A stretch of 64,000 nucleotides of DNA from Tragulus kanchil (Eukaryota; Chordata; Mammalia; Artiodactyla; Tragulidae): NCBI GenBank assembly GCA_022376925.1, contig JAIOJX010000032.1, forward strand, positions 295,730,897-295,794,896, written 5' to 3'. Shown here in pieces: positions 10,520 to 20,660 of this stretch. The position numbers were made by a program, and so were the translations under genes. The notes under the pieces were generated by a model. It saw only the letters and a list, made by a program, of their open reading frames with translations, searched no databases and was not told where the DNA came from. The first letter of the stretch is position 1. Every line of letters begins with the position of its first letter.

Positions 10520-12220
10520 AAGATGAGAAATTCTTGTCTCTTGGATAACTACACATCTTATACTTATAAGAACTAAGGGCAAGATAAAGGCCATCTGATT
10601 TAGGTTTCTGCATATATCCTGGCCAACTTAGTTTTTCAGATACTGTTTTGTCATTTTACCCTCTTGATCAATCTACAGTGAGAGTCAACAGTTAGATTAT
10701 TGCTGTTTCTGAGAGACTTCTAGTCTGACCTATAAAGTGTATATTCCCTTATATTAAAGGATAGTGGTATTTCAAATCTGAGTGTGATAATTTTTCACAG
10801 CTATTTGATGATGGGAGTATATTATATTTTGCATATGATGATATTTTGATATATCTCATGAACATGTATTTCTATTTATGTGATCAGTATTTCTGCATCT
10901 GGATGAAGCCAAACAGAATAATCCTGTTGTGGATAGTGCCTTCCCATTATGTGCTTAAAAGTGACTGGCATGATAGTACTATGACTCATGGAACATGCTA
11001 GAACACATGGATAACTTTCATCAGACTTCCTTTATCATACTATCCCCCTTAATTCACGTGAGCCATCCCACCAATCATGTGAGTGAAGTGAAGAAGATTC
11101 TTGGGCGCCATCAAGTGGCCTTCTGGAGAATAAGTACCTAAGGCTAGCTGGCTGAAGATCTTTGGCCTCTACAGATATCCCCCCTGTAAACCTGGGGCCT
11201 GGTTTTAGAGCAGAGCAACGTTCAAGAAAGTTAAAGCTGTCAGGGAAGCCTAGTTGAAGGGTGAGGGAAATAAAGTCATGGGCCGGAGAAGAGAGAAAAC
11301 GGTTGCAGTAGCCAAAGCATTTTTAGCTGGAGCACCTCATGAGGCTTCTTTAGAAGATAGTTATAAGGCATGATAAATCATTAATTAAAGACATTTGGAG
11401 ACTTCTTTCACTTTGTTGTTTTCCTGTTGGCCACAAATATGAACAACTCCAGAGTCAGCTGGAACCAATAAAAATCTTGGCGGATTTGTATGAAGGGTGT
11501 GTGCTTTGATGAAAGCAGTCAATGCATCACCGATGCAGATGTCCTAATTGAAGGGGAACACTGCAGGGGAAAGAACACTGAAACCAGTGAACAGATCCAT
11601 CTATGTAAAAGACGACAGCAATATGTCCTTCCATCTTCTCCTCTGCTCTCCTCAGGCTAGATTCTATCACGTTCACATGAAGGTGGCTGCAGTTCCAGGT
11701 ACCATACTCAGGCCCGGCAATGATCAGCAAAAGAAAATGACTCTGTGGGGTCTATTTTGGGGAATGAAGAAACTTTTCTCAGAGGCTTCCCCAAGAGATT
11801 TCTCCCTACGTCTCACTGACAGACCTGTATTTATAGTGGACCAATCTCCATCCATTCATTGATTAATTGGGTATCATTCTCCATTGGGAAATGGGACCCA
11901 ATTATTCAAGCTTTGCTCCTGAACCAGGGATTGTGTCAGTATCTAGGGGAGGAGGAACATACATAGATGTCTACAAGAAACCAAGATCCTATGGGCAGAA
12001 CAGAGAAGAGAAGGATTGTGTAAAGGCAAACAGGGCATATTTAAAAATGGTAAGACAGATATGAGATTTTTAGTGTGTAGAAGTGAAGATGCTGGATTTA
12101 CTTGGGGATGATGTGTAAGGGTAATCTGACCAGGCAAGATGAATAAAATGTAACACAAATATACTTGGACAGTAGATCAGAATTGCATTTCAGCTTTTGG
12201 AAGGAGTGCTGTATCTGAAG
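10520..12220. other. Unassigned unique-looking sequence
   Basis: No CpG cluster, splice-flanked coding block or known protein is visible. The longest frames (104 codons at 11548-11862 plus, 67 codons at 11527-11730 minus) overlap each other on opposite strands and match nothing I know. I treat this stretch as non-coding. Confidence 0.4.
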
Positions 12221-12224
12221 GGGA

Positions 12225-12660
12225 GCAGAGCCCTACCCATTTAGAGGTAGTTTTAAAGAGGTGGTCCATAAAGAAGGCTGAGTGCCAAAGAACTGATGCT
12301 TTTGAATCATCGTGCTAGAGAAGACTCTTGGGAGTCTCTTGGACTACAAGTGGATCAAACGAGTCGAGCCAAAAGGAAATCAACCCTAAGTCCTCATTGG
12401 AAGGACTGTTGCTTAAGCTGAAGCTCCAATACTTTGGTCACCTGAAGCGAAGAGCCAACTAATAGAAAAGACCCTGACGTTGGGAAAGATTAAAGGCAAA
12501 AGGAGGATGACAGAGAGTGAGATGGTTAGATAGCATCACCGACTCAATGGACATGAATTTGAGTAAACTCCAGGAGACAGAGGAGGACAGAGGGGCGTGG
12601 TGGGTTACAGTGCACAGGGTCACAAAGAGTCTGACACGACTTAATGACTGAACAATGAAC
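12225..12660 (+). mobile_element. BovB LINE, ~435-bp 3' part
   Basis: The BovB 3' order is clear: ATAAAGAAGGCTGAGTGCCA, AGAAGACTCTTGGGAGTCTC, CTCATTGGAAGGACTGTTGC, CTCCAATACTTTGGTCACCT, AGAAAAGACCCTGACGTTGG, GGACATGAATTTGAGTAAAC and the end ACACGACTTAATGACTGAAC. It is diverged and frame-broken. Confidence 0.9.
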
Positions 12661-12664
12661 AATA

Positions 12665-13690
12665 ACAAAGAGAAAAACAGAAGGCTCCAATGAGATAGCC
12701 GTCCTAGCCACACAACACAGGCTGGAGACACATCTAGTGCTACCAATGGCACAGAGGATTACAACAGCAATGGGGGATTGTCTCCATTAGTCTTTGCACA
12801 GCACAGCAAAGATAAATACCACTTTTTAAAACAGCAGAGAAGAGTACAGTGCTTTTTACAGAAATAAGGGTACCTAAAGCTGGGGCTGACAGGACTTGTT
12901 TGAGGGAAGGAAAAGCCTTTTAGATTTTAAGACCTAGGTAATCATTTAATGTGGTTAGCTTGAGTTAGATGCAATAGAGGTTGTAGAGGAAGTATAATTT
13001 ATTATTTACTGTCGGCAGAAGCCAGACATGTCCAAGAAGATATGCATTTGCAAGATTGTGGTGAGCCCAGGTTCCTTGAAGATGGCTACTTCCCTAGAAG
13101 AAAATGAACATCTCTTTTTTTTCAGTGATTTGTCATGTCCAACGAATGGATTTGGGACAGGAATAATTGTAATTTATTTTAGAGGCTTTGTGGCCCCTTG
13201 ACAGCACAAAAAGAAAGGGAGGGAAAAAAAAAAAAAAAAACCTCATTGGGGCTTTGAGTGAGGAGGAAGCCAATGGCAGACTGTTAACATATTGGATAAG
13301 AACAGTTTCCAGGAAATGTTACATTATTTAAATCACTTTTAAGAATGAATACAGGAGTTGCAGGCTGAAACTGCAGATTAAACATGCACATCTAAATTCA
13401 TTCCCTCTAAAACTCCTGCTCAAACCATAGTCATTTTTTAAACTACCCTACAGCTACAAAGAGGAGAGAACAGAGAAGACAGAAGGAACAACATTTTGGA
13501 AGCTCGACAGCAGAAGATGAAGGGGTGATTTTTAGCAGATCTGAGAAAAGATGGACCTGGACCCATAGAGGGATAGAATGAAAACCCAATCCAGTTGAAA
13601 AGGCACAGCCATTGACAGAACCAGGTATCTCTGGAATTGGGCAAAAGCAGTTTGAAAGATCCCTAGATCCCCTTACCCCACTGCATACAT
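12665..13690. other. Unassigned non-coding stretch
   Basis: No recognisable repeat family or gene. An internal A run lies at about 13225-13241. The 68-codon minus-strand frame at 13438-13644 has no features of a known protein. Confidence 0.4.
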
Positions 13691-14400
13691 TTGGGCTTGA
13701 TTTCCTATTACTTTACTCATTATGACCATGTTTTCTTTTAACTCTTTGAACACATTTTCTTTTAGATTTTTGAACATATTTATAATGATTGCCTTAAAGT
13801 CTTTGCTAAATCCAACATATGGACCATCTTTTTTTTTTTTTTTTTGTCAACATGATGTATTTATTTGGTTATTCTGTGTTTTCACTTGCTGCCACAAGCT
13901 CTTCTCTAGTTTCAAGGAGTGGGAGCTACTCTCTGGTTAAGGTGAGCAAGTTTCTTGTGGTGACTTCTCTTGTTGTGGAACTCAGACTCTAGGGCACACA
14001 GGTTTCAGTAGTTGCGGAACATGGGCTCAGTAGTTGTGGCTCCAAGACTCTAGAGTCTTGGCTCCATCATTGTGGTTCACAGGCTTAGTTGCTCCACAGC
14101 ATGAGGGATCTTCCTAGATCAGGGATCAAACCCATGTCTCCTGCACTGGCAGGCGGACTCTACCACTGAGCTACCAGGGAAGTCCCCAACTTCCCTGGAC
14201 CATTTTGACGTTGGTTTCTATTGACTCAGTTGTTGCTTTAAGTATGGTTCACATTGCCTTGTTGCTTATTTTTTGGCATATGTAGAAATTTTAGATTGTT
14301 TAATGGACACTGTGGATAGTATGTTTTATAGGCTCTAGGTTCTGTTATTTGCTTGATTTCTAGTATCTACTTTATTCCTAACTCTGTAGCCACTTCTCTC
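13690..14400 (-). mobile_element. Old L1 3' UTR region, antisense, split by a SINE
   Basis: TTTATAATGATTGCCTTAAA, GTCTTTGCTAAATCCAACAT and (after the SINE) TGGTTTCTATTGACTCAGTT, TTTTGGCATATGTAGAAATT, GGATAGTATGTTTTATAGGC follow the order of antisense L1M 3' UTRs. The SINE at 13828-14190 interrupts it. Confidence 0.6.
13828..14190 (-). mobile_element. CHR-2-like SINE, full length
   Basis: The order on the plus strand is T17 tail, ATGTATTTATTTGGTTATTC, CTCTTCTCTAGTTTCAAGGA, GGTTTCAGTAGTTGCGGAAC and the head CTACCAGGGAAGTCCCC. TGGACCAT occurs on both sides (13820-13827 and 14197-14204), consistent with a short target-site duplication in the L1. Confidence 0.85.
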
Positions 14401-14478
14401 TGGAAAGCCTCAGATGGTCTTCTGCTACACATGTGCATCCCAACCCAGAGCCATGCATTCACAGGGGACTCCCCAAAA

Positions 14479-14502
14479 CACACACACACACACACACACA
14501 CA
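14479..14502. repeat. (CA)12 microsatellite
   Basis: A perfect CA tract of 12 units. Its counterpart in the second copy of block 4 (15640-15661) has 11 units. Confidence 0.95.
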
Positions 14503-14924
14503 GATTTTTTTGCCTCCCACACTTGCAGCAACATCCTTTGCAGTGCTGTGACCTGTACACTGTAGCTGCTTTAGCAGCCCTGAGCTCTGAATTCTGCCTC
14601 TTCAACACAGCAAGACTACTCTGCTAGCACTCCGGCTTACTGTGATATGGTTGAAAACTGTTCCCCAGCAGGGAACCAAATCAATTTGGGGGCACATCTA
14701 ATGAGGATCACTGCCAGAGACTGTCAGAGACTGCCAAAGCCAATGAGAATGGCTGCTTATATTCTTTTGGCCACTTTTATGGTTACTTATGGGAGGAAGG
14801 CTATTCTGGTACCAAGGAGTACATCATAGCTAGAACTCTTCCTTACCTGATATACTTTTAAAATTATATTTATTTATTTTAAAATATTTATTTTTATAAA
14901 TAAATAAATAAATATTTATTTATT

Positions 14925-15100
14925 TACTTATTTGGCTTTACCAGGTTTTAGTTGTGGTGTGCAACTAAGGATCTTTTGTTGGGACATGCAAACTCTTAGT
15001 TGTGGCATGTGGGATCTAGTTCCCTGACCAGGGATCAAACCTGGGACCTCTGGCTTTGGGAGCATGGAGTCTCAGCCACTAAACCACCAGAAAAGTCCCT
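14925..15100 (-). mobile_element. tRNA-Glu-derived SINE, short form (first copy)
   Basis: TTACTTATTTGGCTTTACCA, GGGATCTAGTTCCCTGACCA, GGGATCAAACCTGGGACCTC and the degraded head CCACCAGAAAAGTCCC on the plus strand. It is preceded by an ATTTATTTATTT low-complexity stretch (14860-14930). The second copy is at 16084-16258. Confidence 0.75.
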
Positions 15101-15639
15101 TACCTGACACACTTTTATTTCTCTCTCTTATCCTCCCTTCCCCTCCTCATCATCCATTTAAGTTAGTTCTGTTTTTAATGGTTCAGAGGAAAGATGAAGT
15201 GCTAATGACAGTAGAACACCGTAGTCCAAACATACAGTTCCTAAATACTAAGCCTATTAAGAAGGTAGGGTTCTCTAAAGAGATCAGATGAAAGATCCCT
15301 TAAAGAGGGAGGAAGAGAAACGAGAGGCTGGTTTCTAATTGCAGTGATAAAATGAGTTCAAGAAAAGGAAAGCCTGGGTTTCCCTAGTGGCTCAGTGGTA
15401 AAGAATCCACCTGTCAATGCAGGATACACAGGTTCAATCCCTGGTCAGGTTTACAGATGTTTAATGGAAAACCTGGATAGTATGTTTTATAGGCTCTAGG
15501 TTCTGTTATTTGCTTGATTTCTAGTATCTACTTTATTCCTAACTCTGTAGCCACTTCTCTCTGGAAAGCCTCAGATGGTCTTCTGCTACACATGTGCATC
15601 CCAACCCAGAGCCATGCATTCACAGGGGACTCCCCAAAA

Positions 15640-15661
15640 CACACACACACACACACACACA
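15640..15661. repeat. (CA)11 microsatellite
   Basis: This is the second-copy version of the tract at 14479-14502, one unit shorter. Confidence 0.95.
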
Positions 15662-16083
15662 GATTTTTTTGCCTCCCACACTTGCAGCAACATCCTTTGC
15701 AGTGCTGTGACCTGTACACTGTAGCTGCTTTAGCAGCCCTGAGCTCTGAATTCTGCCTCTTCAACACAGCAAGACTACTCTGCTAGCACTCCGGCTTACT
15801 GTGATATGGTTGAAAACTGTTCCCCAGCAGGGAACCAAATCAATTTGGGGGCACATCTAATGAGGATCACTGCCAGAGACTGTCAGAGACTGCCAAAGCC
15901 AATGAGAATGGCTGCTTATATTCTTTTGGCCACTTTTATGGTTACTTATGGGAGGAAGGCTATTCTGGTACCAAGGAGTACATCATAGCTAGAACTCTTC
16001 CTTACCTGATATACTTTTAAAATTATATTTATTTATTTTAAAATATTTATTTTTATAAATAAATAAATAAATATTTATTTATT

Positions 16084-16258
16084 TACTTATTTGGCTTTAC
16101 CAGGTTTTAGTTGTGGTGTGCAACTAAGGATCTTTTGTTGGGACATGCAAACTCTTAGTTGTGGCATGTGGGATCTAGTTCCCTGACCAGGGATCAAACC
16201 TGGGACCTCTGGCTTTGGGAGCATGGAGTCTCAGCCACTAAACCACCAGAAAAGTCCC
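16084..16258 (-). mobile_element. tRNA-Glu-derived SINE, short form (second copy)
   Basis: This is the block-4 repeat of the SINE at 14925-15100. Confidence 0.73.
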
Positions 16259-16762
16259 TTACCTGACACACTTTTATTTCTCTCTCTTATCCTCCCTTCC
16301 CCTCCTCATCATCCATTTAAGTTAGTTCTGTTTTTAATGGTTCAGAGGAAAGATGAAGTGCTAATGACAGTAGAACACCGTAGTCCAAACATACAGTTCC
16401 TAAATACTAAGCCTATTAAGAAGGTAGGGTTCTCTAAAGAGATCAGATGAAAGATCCCTTAAAGAGGGAGGAAGAGAAACGAGAGGCTGGTTTCTAATTG
16501 CAGTGATAAAATGAGTTCAAGAAAAGGAAAGCCTGGGTTTCCCTAGTGGCTCAGTGGTAAAGAATCCACCTGTCAATGCAGGATACACAGGTTCAATCCC
16601 TGGTCAGGAAAAATCACATATGCCACAGAGCAACTAAGTCCACAAGCCACAACTACTGAGCTTGTGCTCTAGAGCCTGGGAACTGCAACTACTGAGCCCA
16701 CATGTATCAATTACTGAAGCAAGGCTGCCCTAGAGCCTGTGCTCCATAAGAGATGCCACCAT

Positions 16763-17473
16763 GGGCTTCCCTGGTAACTCAGTGGTGAAGAGTTCGCCTG
16801 CCAATGCAGGAGACACAGGTTCGATCTCTGATCCGGGAAGATCCCACATGCTGTGGATCAACTAAATTGATGAGCCACAACTATTCAGCCAGTGCTCTAG
16901 AGCCTTGGAGCCACAATTATTTTTTTTTTTTAAAGATTTATTTATTTATTTATTTTGGGCGGGGGTCGGGTTGGGGAGGGAGGGGAGTGGGCAGGCCACT
17001 TCCATTGGTCTTTCATTTCTCTGTGTTCATCCGTCTTTGTTCTTTGGCTCCCGTGGGCCTCCCATCACGGTGGCGTCTGTCGTTGCAGAGCACCGACTCT
17101 GGGCGCATGCGCTCCAGAGCTCCGGCTGGGTGATTGGACACATCGGTCCAGCCGCTCCGCGGCACGTGGGATCTTCCCAGGCCAGGGCTCGAACCGACGG
17201 CCCTTGCACTGCAAGGCGGTGTCCTTACCCACTGGATCACCAGGGGAAGCCCTGGAGCCACAATTATTGAGTCCATGTGCCACAACTACTGAAGCCCATG
17301 TGCCCTAGAGCCTGAGTTCCACAACAAAAAGTCCCTGCAACAAGAAACCTGCAAACCTCAACTAGAGAGTAGCCCCCACTCTCTGCAACTAGAGAAGAGC
17401 CCGTGGCAGAAGTGAAAACACAGAATAGCCAAAAACAAACAAATAAATAAAAATTCTAACAAGAAAGAGAGAG
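16763..17473 (+). mobile_element. Middle CHR-2-like SINE (second nesting level)
   Basis: GGGCTTCCCTGGTAACTCAG begins the element at 16763. It is split by a third SINE and ends with an AAATAAATAAAA and AG-rich tail. The 13-bp target-site duplication AGAGATGCCACCA is perfect at 16749-16761 and 17474-17486. Confidence 0.92.
16921..17252 (-). mobile_element. Inner tRNA-Glu SINE (third nesting level)
   Basis: This antisense SINE of the younger CHR-related type runs from a T-rich tail (AAAGATTTATTTATTTATTT) through TTCTTTGGCTCCCGTGGGCC and CTCGAACCGACGGCCCTTGC to the head CCAGGGGAAGCCC. The 15-bp target-site duplication TGGAGCCACAATTAT is perfect at 16906-16920 and 17253-17267. The 109-121-codon frames here are SINE translation only. 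Confidence 0.93.
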
Positions 17474-17617
17474 AGAGATGCCACCACGATGAGAAGTCTG
17501 TACACTGCCACAAAGAGCAGCCCCTCATCTCCACAACTAGAGAAAAGCCTTTGCACCAATGAAGACCCAGCATGGCCAAAAATAAATAAATAAAATTATT
17601 AAAGAAAGAAAGAAAGC

Positions 17618-18066
17618 CTAATTCTTGCTTCCTGGGCAGTATCGCTGGGAACAGGACTGTAGAGATGGCACTCCTGTCTAGAGCATCCATACAAACCACA
17701 GTGCAGACAGCCTCTCCAAGATTTCTAAGCCCTCATTTGGCACTGAGGCAGCAGAAAGAGTCCTACGGCCCCTCAAATTGGAAATGGAAGTTGATGACCA
17801 AGTCCCCTGACCTGAAGAAGGTGGAGGAACAAGACACTCCTTTACTAATGAGGACAGAGCCCACTCACACCCTGGCACAGTGTGAGCCCCAAGAACTTCG
17901 ACACCATCCAGAGGAAAGGAAAGACACCTCAAACTCTCAAGGCTAATTTGCTGCCACTCTAGCAGACTGGGAGCTCAAAAAATAAATTATATACAAATAA
18001 AATACTATTTATGGCGCTCCTGAGTTAGTAAGCTGAGATTCCTGCTATAATAGTAAAGCGCACTAT
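17618..18066 (+). other. Unrecognised segment with a 93-codon frame and AATAAA
   Basis: This non-repetitive stretch between SINEs has an open frame at 17665-17946 beginning MALLSRASIQTTVQ and an AATAAA near 17981. It could be a fragment of a processed pseudogene, but I recognise no parent protein and see no poly(A) tail after the signal. Chance openness is equally possible. Confidence 0.25.
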
Positions 18067-18374
18067 GGGGCTTCCCTGGTAGTCCAGTGGTTAAAAATCT
18101 GCCTTCCAATGCAGGGGACATGGGTTCAATCCCTGATCCAGGAAGATCCCACATCCTGCAAAACAGCTAAGTCCGTGCACTACAACTACTGAGCCTATGC
18201 TCACGAGCTACAGTTACAGAGCCCAGGGGCCATAGAGCCCAAGCCCTGCAACACAAGAAGCCCGAACACCACAACGAGGAGTAGCCCTCTCTCACCATAC
18301 CTAAAGAAAGGCTGAGCACAGCAACGAACATCCACCACAGCCAAAAATAAAAATAAGGAAATGTTTTTTAAAAA
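18067..18374 (+). mobile_element. CHR-2-like SINE
   Basis: The order is head GGGCTTCCCTGGTAGTCCAG, GGTTCAATCCCTGATCCAGG, CACTACAACTACTGAGCCTA, then CAGCCAAAAATAAAAATAAG. An imperfect ~16-bp repeat flanks it (TAGTAAAGCGCACTAT before, TAGTAAAGGGCACCAT after), a likely target-site duplication. Confidence 0.88.
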
Positions 18375-18529
18375 TAGTAAAGGGCACCATTATATCTCTT
18401 TACAGAGGACTTTCCATCCCTTATTTCATTTAAGCTCATTTCATTTAAGGAAAGTCCATTACCTCATACTTCCTCTGAGACTTCTTCTGACATACGGGTG
18501 TACCTGTCTGAGGGAAAAATGCTAATAAA

Positions 18530-18690
18530 AGTGTACATTTACTCTGTGCCAGCCATTATTAGACTAAGGGCCTTATGTTATTTAATCTTCATACTAAAGC
18601 TATGAGATAGCTATTATTACCTCCATTTTGCAAATGCAGAAACTGAAGTTCAGAGTTAGACAATGAATGTGGTTTTTAGATTCAAACCTC
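18530..18690 (-). mobile_element. MIR remnant
   Basis: The antisense MIR core order is seen on the plus strand: ACTCTGTGCCAGCCATTATT, TTATTTAATCTTCATACTAA, TAGCTATTATTACCTCCATT and TTTGCAAATGCAGAAACTGA. Confidence 0.7.
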
Positions 18691-18699
18691 CTAGAAGCT

Positions 18700-18890
18700 T
18701 TGCTTTATATGACTTGCAATCTGTGGCAGAAAATGCGATCCAAGAGTTTAATAGGAGCGTCTGCAATGTGATTTACAGAGTGAGTTTACTCACAACTTAA
18801 ATAAACAAATTTGCTTGTATCTGCTACAACAAACATTCAAAGATGAAATCTCTTGGCGAAATATTGTAGGCTGGGGAGACATCAAACAAA
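18700..18890. other. Unassigned short stretch
   Basis: No recognisable element between the MIR remnant and the antisense L1. Confidence 0.35.
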
Positions 18891-18894
18891 AACT

Positions 18895-20000
18895 TTATAG
18901 TTAACATTGTTCTTTCTATTCCTTTATCTTTCTGTACATTAGTTTGGATATTTTCTATTGGCCTGCCTTCAATTTTACTAATCTCTCGCCTCTGCTGTGT
19001 CTAGTCTTCTGCTCAGCCCATCTGAATGCTTCCTTTCAGATATTCTGTTAATCCTAGAATGTTCATTTGGTTCTTAGATATTTATATATTCTCTGTTGAA
19101 ATTTCATGGCTTGTCACCATTTGTTCATTGATCCTACTATTTTCTTTAACATATTTAAATGGTTATTTCATTTTTAAAATTTATCGTACTAAAGTATAGT
19201 TGCTTTACAATGTGTTAATTTCTGCCATATGGTAAAATGATTCAGATAAATGTACATGCATTCTTTTTCACATTCTCTTCCATCATGGCTTATCATGGGA
19301 CATTGAATACAATTCCCTGTGCTATGCAGTAGGACCTTGCTGTTTATCCATCGTATAAATTATAGTTTGCATCTGTTAATCCCAAACTCCCAATCAGTCC
19401 ATCTCTCTCCTACTCTCTTCTACCCCTTGACAACCACACATTTATTCTCTATGTCTGTGAGTCTGTTGCTATTTCATAAAAGTTCATTTGTGTCATATTT
19501 TAGGTTCTACATATAAGTGATATCATGTGGTATTTGCCATTCTTTCTGACTTACTTTACTTAGTGTGATAATCTCCTAGTCTATCCATATTGTGGCAAAT
19601 TGCATCATTTCATTCTTATTTATGGCTAAGTAGTATTCCACTGTATATATGTGCCATATCTTCTTTATCTATTCATCTATCAATGGATGTTTAGGTTGCT
19701 TCCATGTCTTGGCTATTGTAAATACTGCAACGAACATTGGGGTACATATATGTTTTTGAATTACAGCAATAGGTTTTTTTCTGGATATGTACCCAAGACT
19801 GATTACAGGTTCATATGGCAACTGTATTTTTAGTTTTTGTAAGAATCTCCATACTGTTTTTCATAGTGACTGCACCAGTTTACATTCCTTTAAATGTCTA
19901 TTTTAAAGTCCTTGATCTCCAGATTAGATGTGGATCTCCCTCTATTGTCTTGGTTTTTTTCTTTTTATCAGTCACATTTTATGGTTGTATTTGTTTCCCA
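18895..20000 (-). mobile_element. Antisense L1: old 3' region carrying a younger L1 3' end
   Basis: Old L1 landmarks (TTCTATTGGCCTGCCTTCAA, CTCTGCTGTGTCTAGTCTTC, GTTCATTTGGTTCTTAGATA) flank a younger L1 3' end at about 19185-19905: AAAGTATAGTTGCTTTACAA, TACAATTCCCTGTGCTATGC, TGGCTAAGTAGTATTCCACT and TTGTAAATACTGCAACGAAC. TTTAAATG occurs at both edges of the inner piece, a possible short target-site duplication. Confidence 0.75.
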
Positions 20001-20013
20001 CTACTACTATAAT

Positions 20014-20223
20014 GAAAGTGAAAGTGTTAGTCATTCAGTTGCGTCCAACTCTTTGTGACCCCATGGACTGTGGCCCACCAGGCTCTTCTGTCCATGGGCT
20101 CCAGGCAAGAATCCTGGAGCGTGTTGCCATGTCCTCCTCTTGGGGATCTTCCCAACCCAGGGATCTAACCTGGATCTCCCACATTGCAGGCAGATTCTTT
20201 ACTAACTGTGCCACCAGGGAAGC
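20014..20223 (-). mobile_element. Bov-tA SINE, full length
   Basis: The antisense order is GCGTCCAACTCTTTGTGACC, CCATGGACTGTGGCCCACCA, GGCAAGAATCCTGGAGCGTG, GGGATCTAACCTGGATCTCC and the head CCACCAGGGAAGC. CACTACTACTATAAT before (19999-20013) and CACTACTATAAT after are the target-site duplication. Bov-tA places the host among ruminants. Confidence 0.93.
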
Positions 20224-20660
20224 TCACTACTATAATAAAGTAGACAAATTTAGTGGTCTAGGACAACACTGCTTTCTTATCTTACAGTGCTGGAAGTCAG
20301 AAATCCAAAATCAGTCTCATTGGGCTAGAGCAAGATGCCAGCAGGGTGGGTCCCTTCTGGAAACTGTAGGGATGAATCCTGTTCCTTATCTTTTTTAGCT
20401 CCAAAGGCTACCTGCATTCTTTGACTTGTGACCTCTTTCTTCACAAACCTCCAAACTCTCATTTCCATCCATACATCTGCTACTGACTCTGACCTTCCTG
20501 CCTCCCTCTCATAAGGACCCTTATGATTTTATTGGGCCCACCTGCATAAGTCATGATACTCTCTCCATCTCAAGATGCTGAATTACATCAGCAGAGTCCC
20601 AACAGTTTCCAAGAATTAGGACAGACACATCTTTGGGAGGACATTATTCAGTCTACCTTA
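20224..20660 (-). mobile_element. MaLR (MLT1-like) LTR remnant, antisense
   Basis: GTCTAGGACAACACTGCTTT, CTGGAAGTCAGAAATCCAAA, CTGCATTCTTTGACTTGTGA, ATAAGGACCCTTATGATTTT and GAATTACATCAGCAGAGTCC follow the antisense order of MLT1-type LTRs. Confidence 0.6.

Larger units (their letters stand above)
14298..16608. repeat. Direct tandem duplication block 4 (unit ~1155 bp)
   Basis: Bases from about 14298 to 15449 recur at about 15450-16608. Copy 1 ends inside a SINE (...CCCTGGTCAGG) that continues normally only in copy 2. The first ~30 bases of copy 2 (TTTACAGATGTTTAATGGAA) are visibly corrupted relative to copy 1 before the match becomes clean. The CA microsatellite has 12 units in copy 1 and 11 in copy 2. 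Confidence 0.93.
16535..17617 (+). mobile_element. Outer CHR-2-like SINE hosting two nested SINEs
   Basis: The outer element starts GGGTTTCCCTAGTGGCTCAG, is interrupted at about 16762 and resumes at about 17487 (GATGAGAAGTCTGTACACTG) before its AAATAAATAAATAAA tail. GAAAGCCT is found on both flanks (16527-16534 and about 17611-17618). A truncated copy of its first 75 bp is also present at 15375-15449, at the end of block-4 copy 1. Confidence 0.88.

Noticed and set aside
14353..14627. Frames with His-Thr runs (THTHTHTH)
   Set aside because: They are translations of CA/TG microsatellites, as are those at 3764-4095.
16905..17308. Recurring frames reading GPCGPPIAVASVVAEH, AWEDPTCRGAAGPMCPI and similar peptides at many sites
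   Set aside because: All are translations of the same tRNA-Glu SINE body on either strand and recur wherever that SINE lies.
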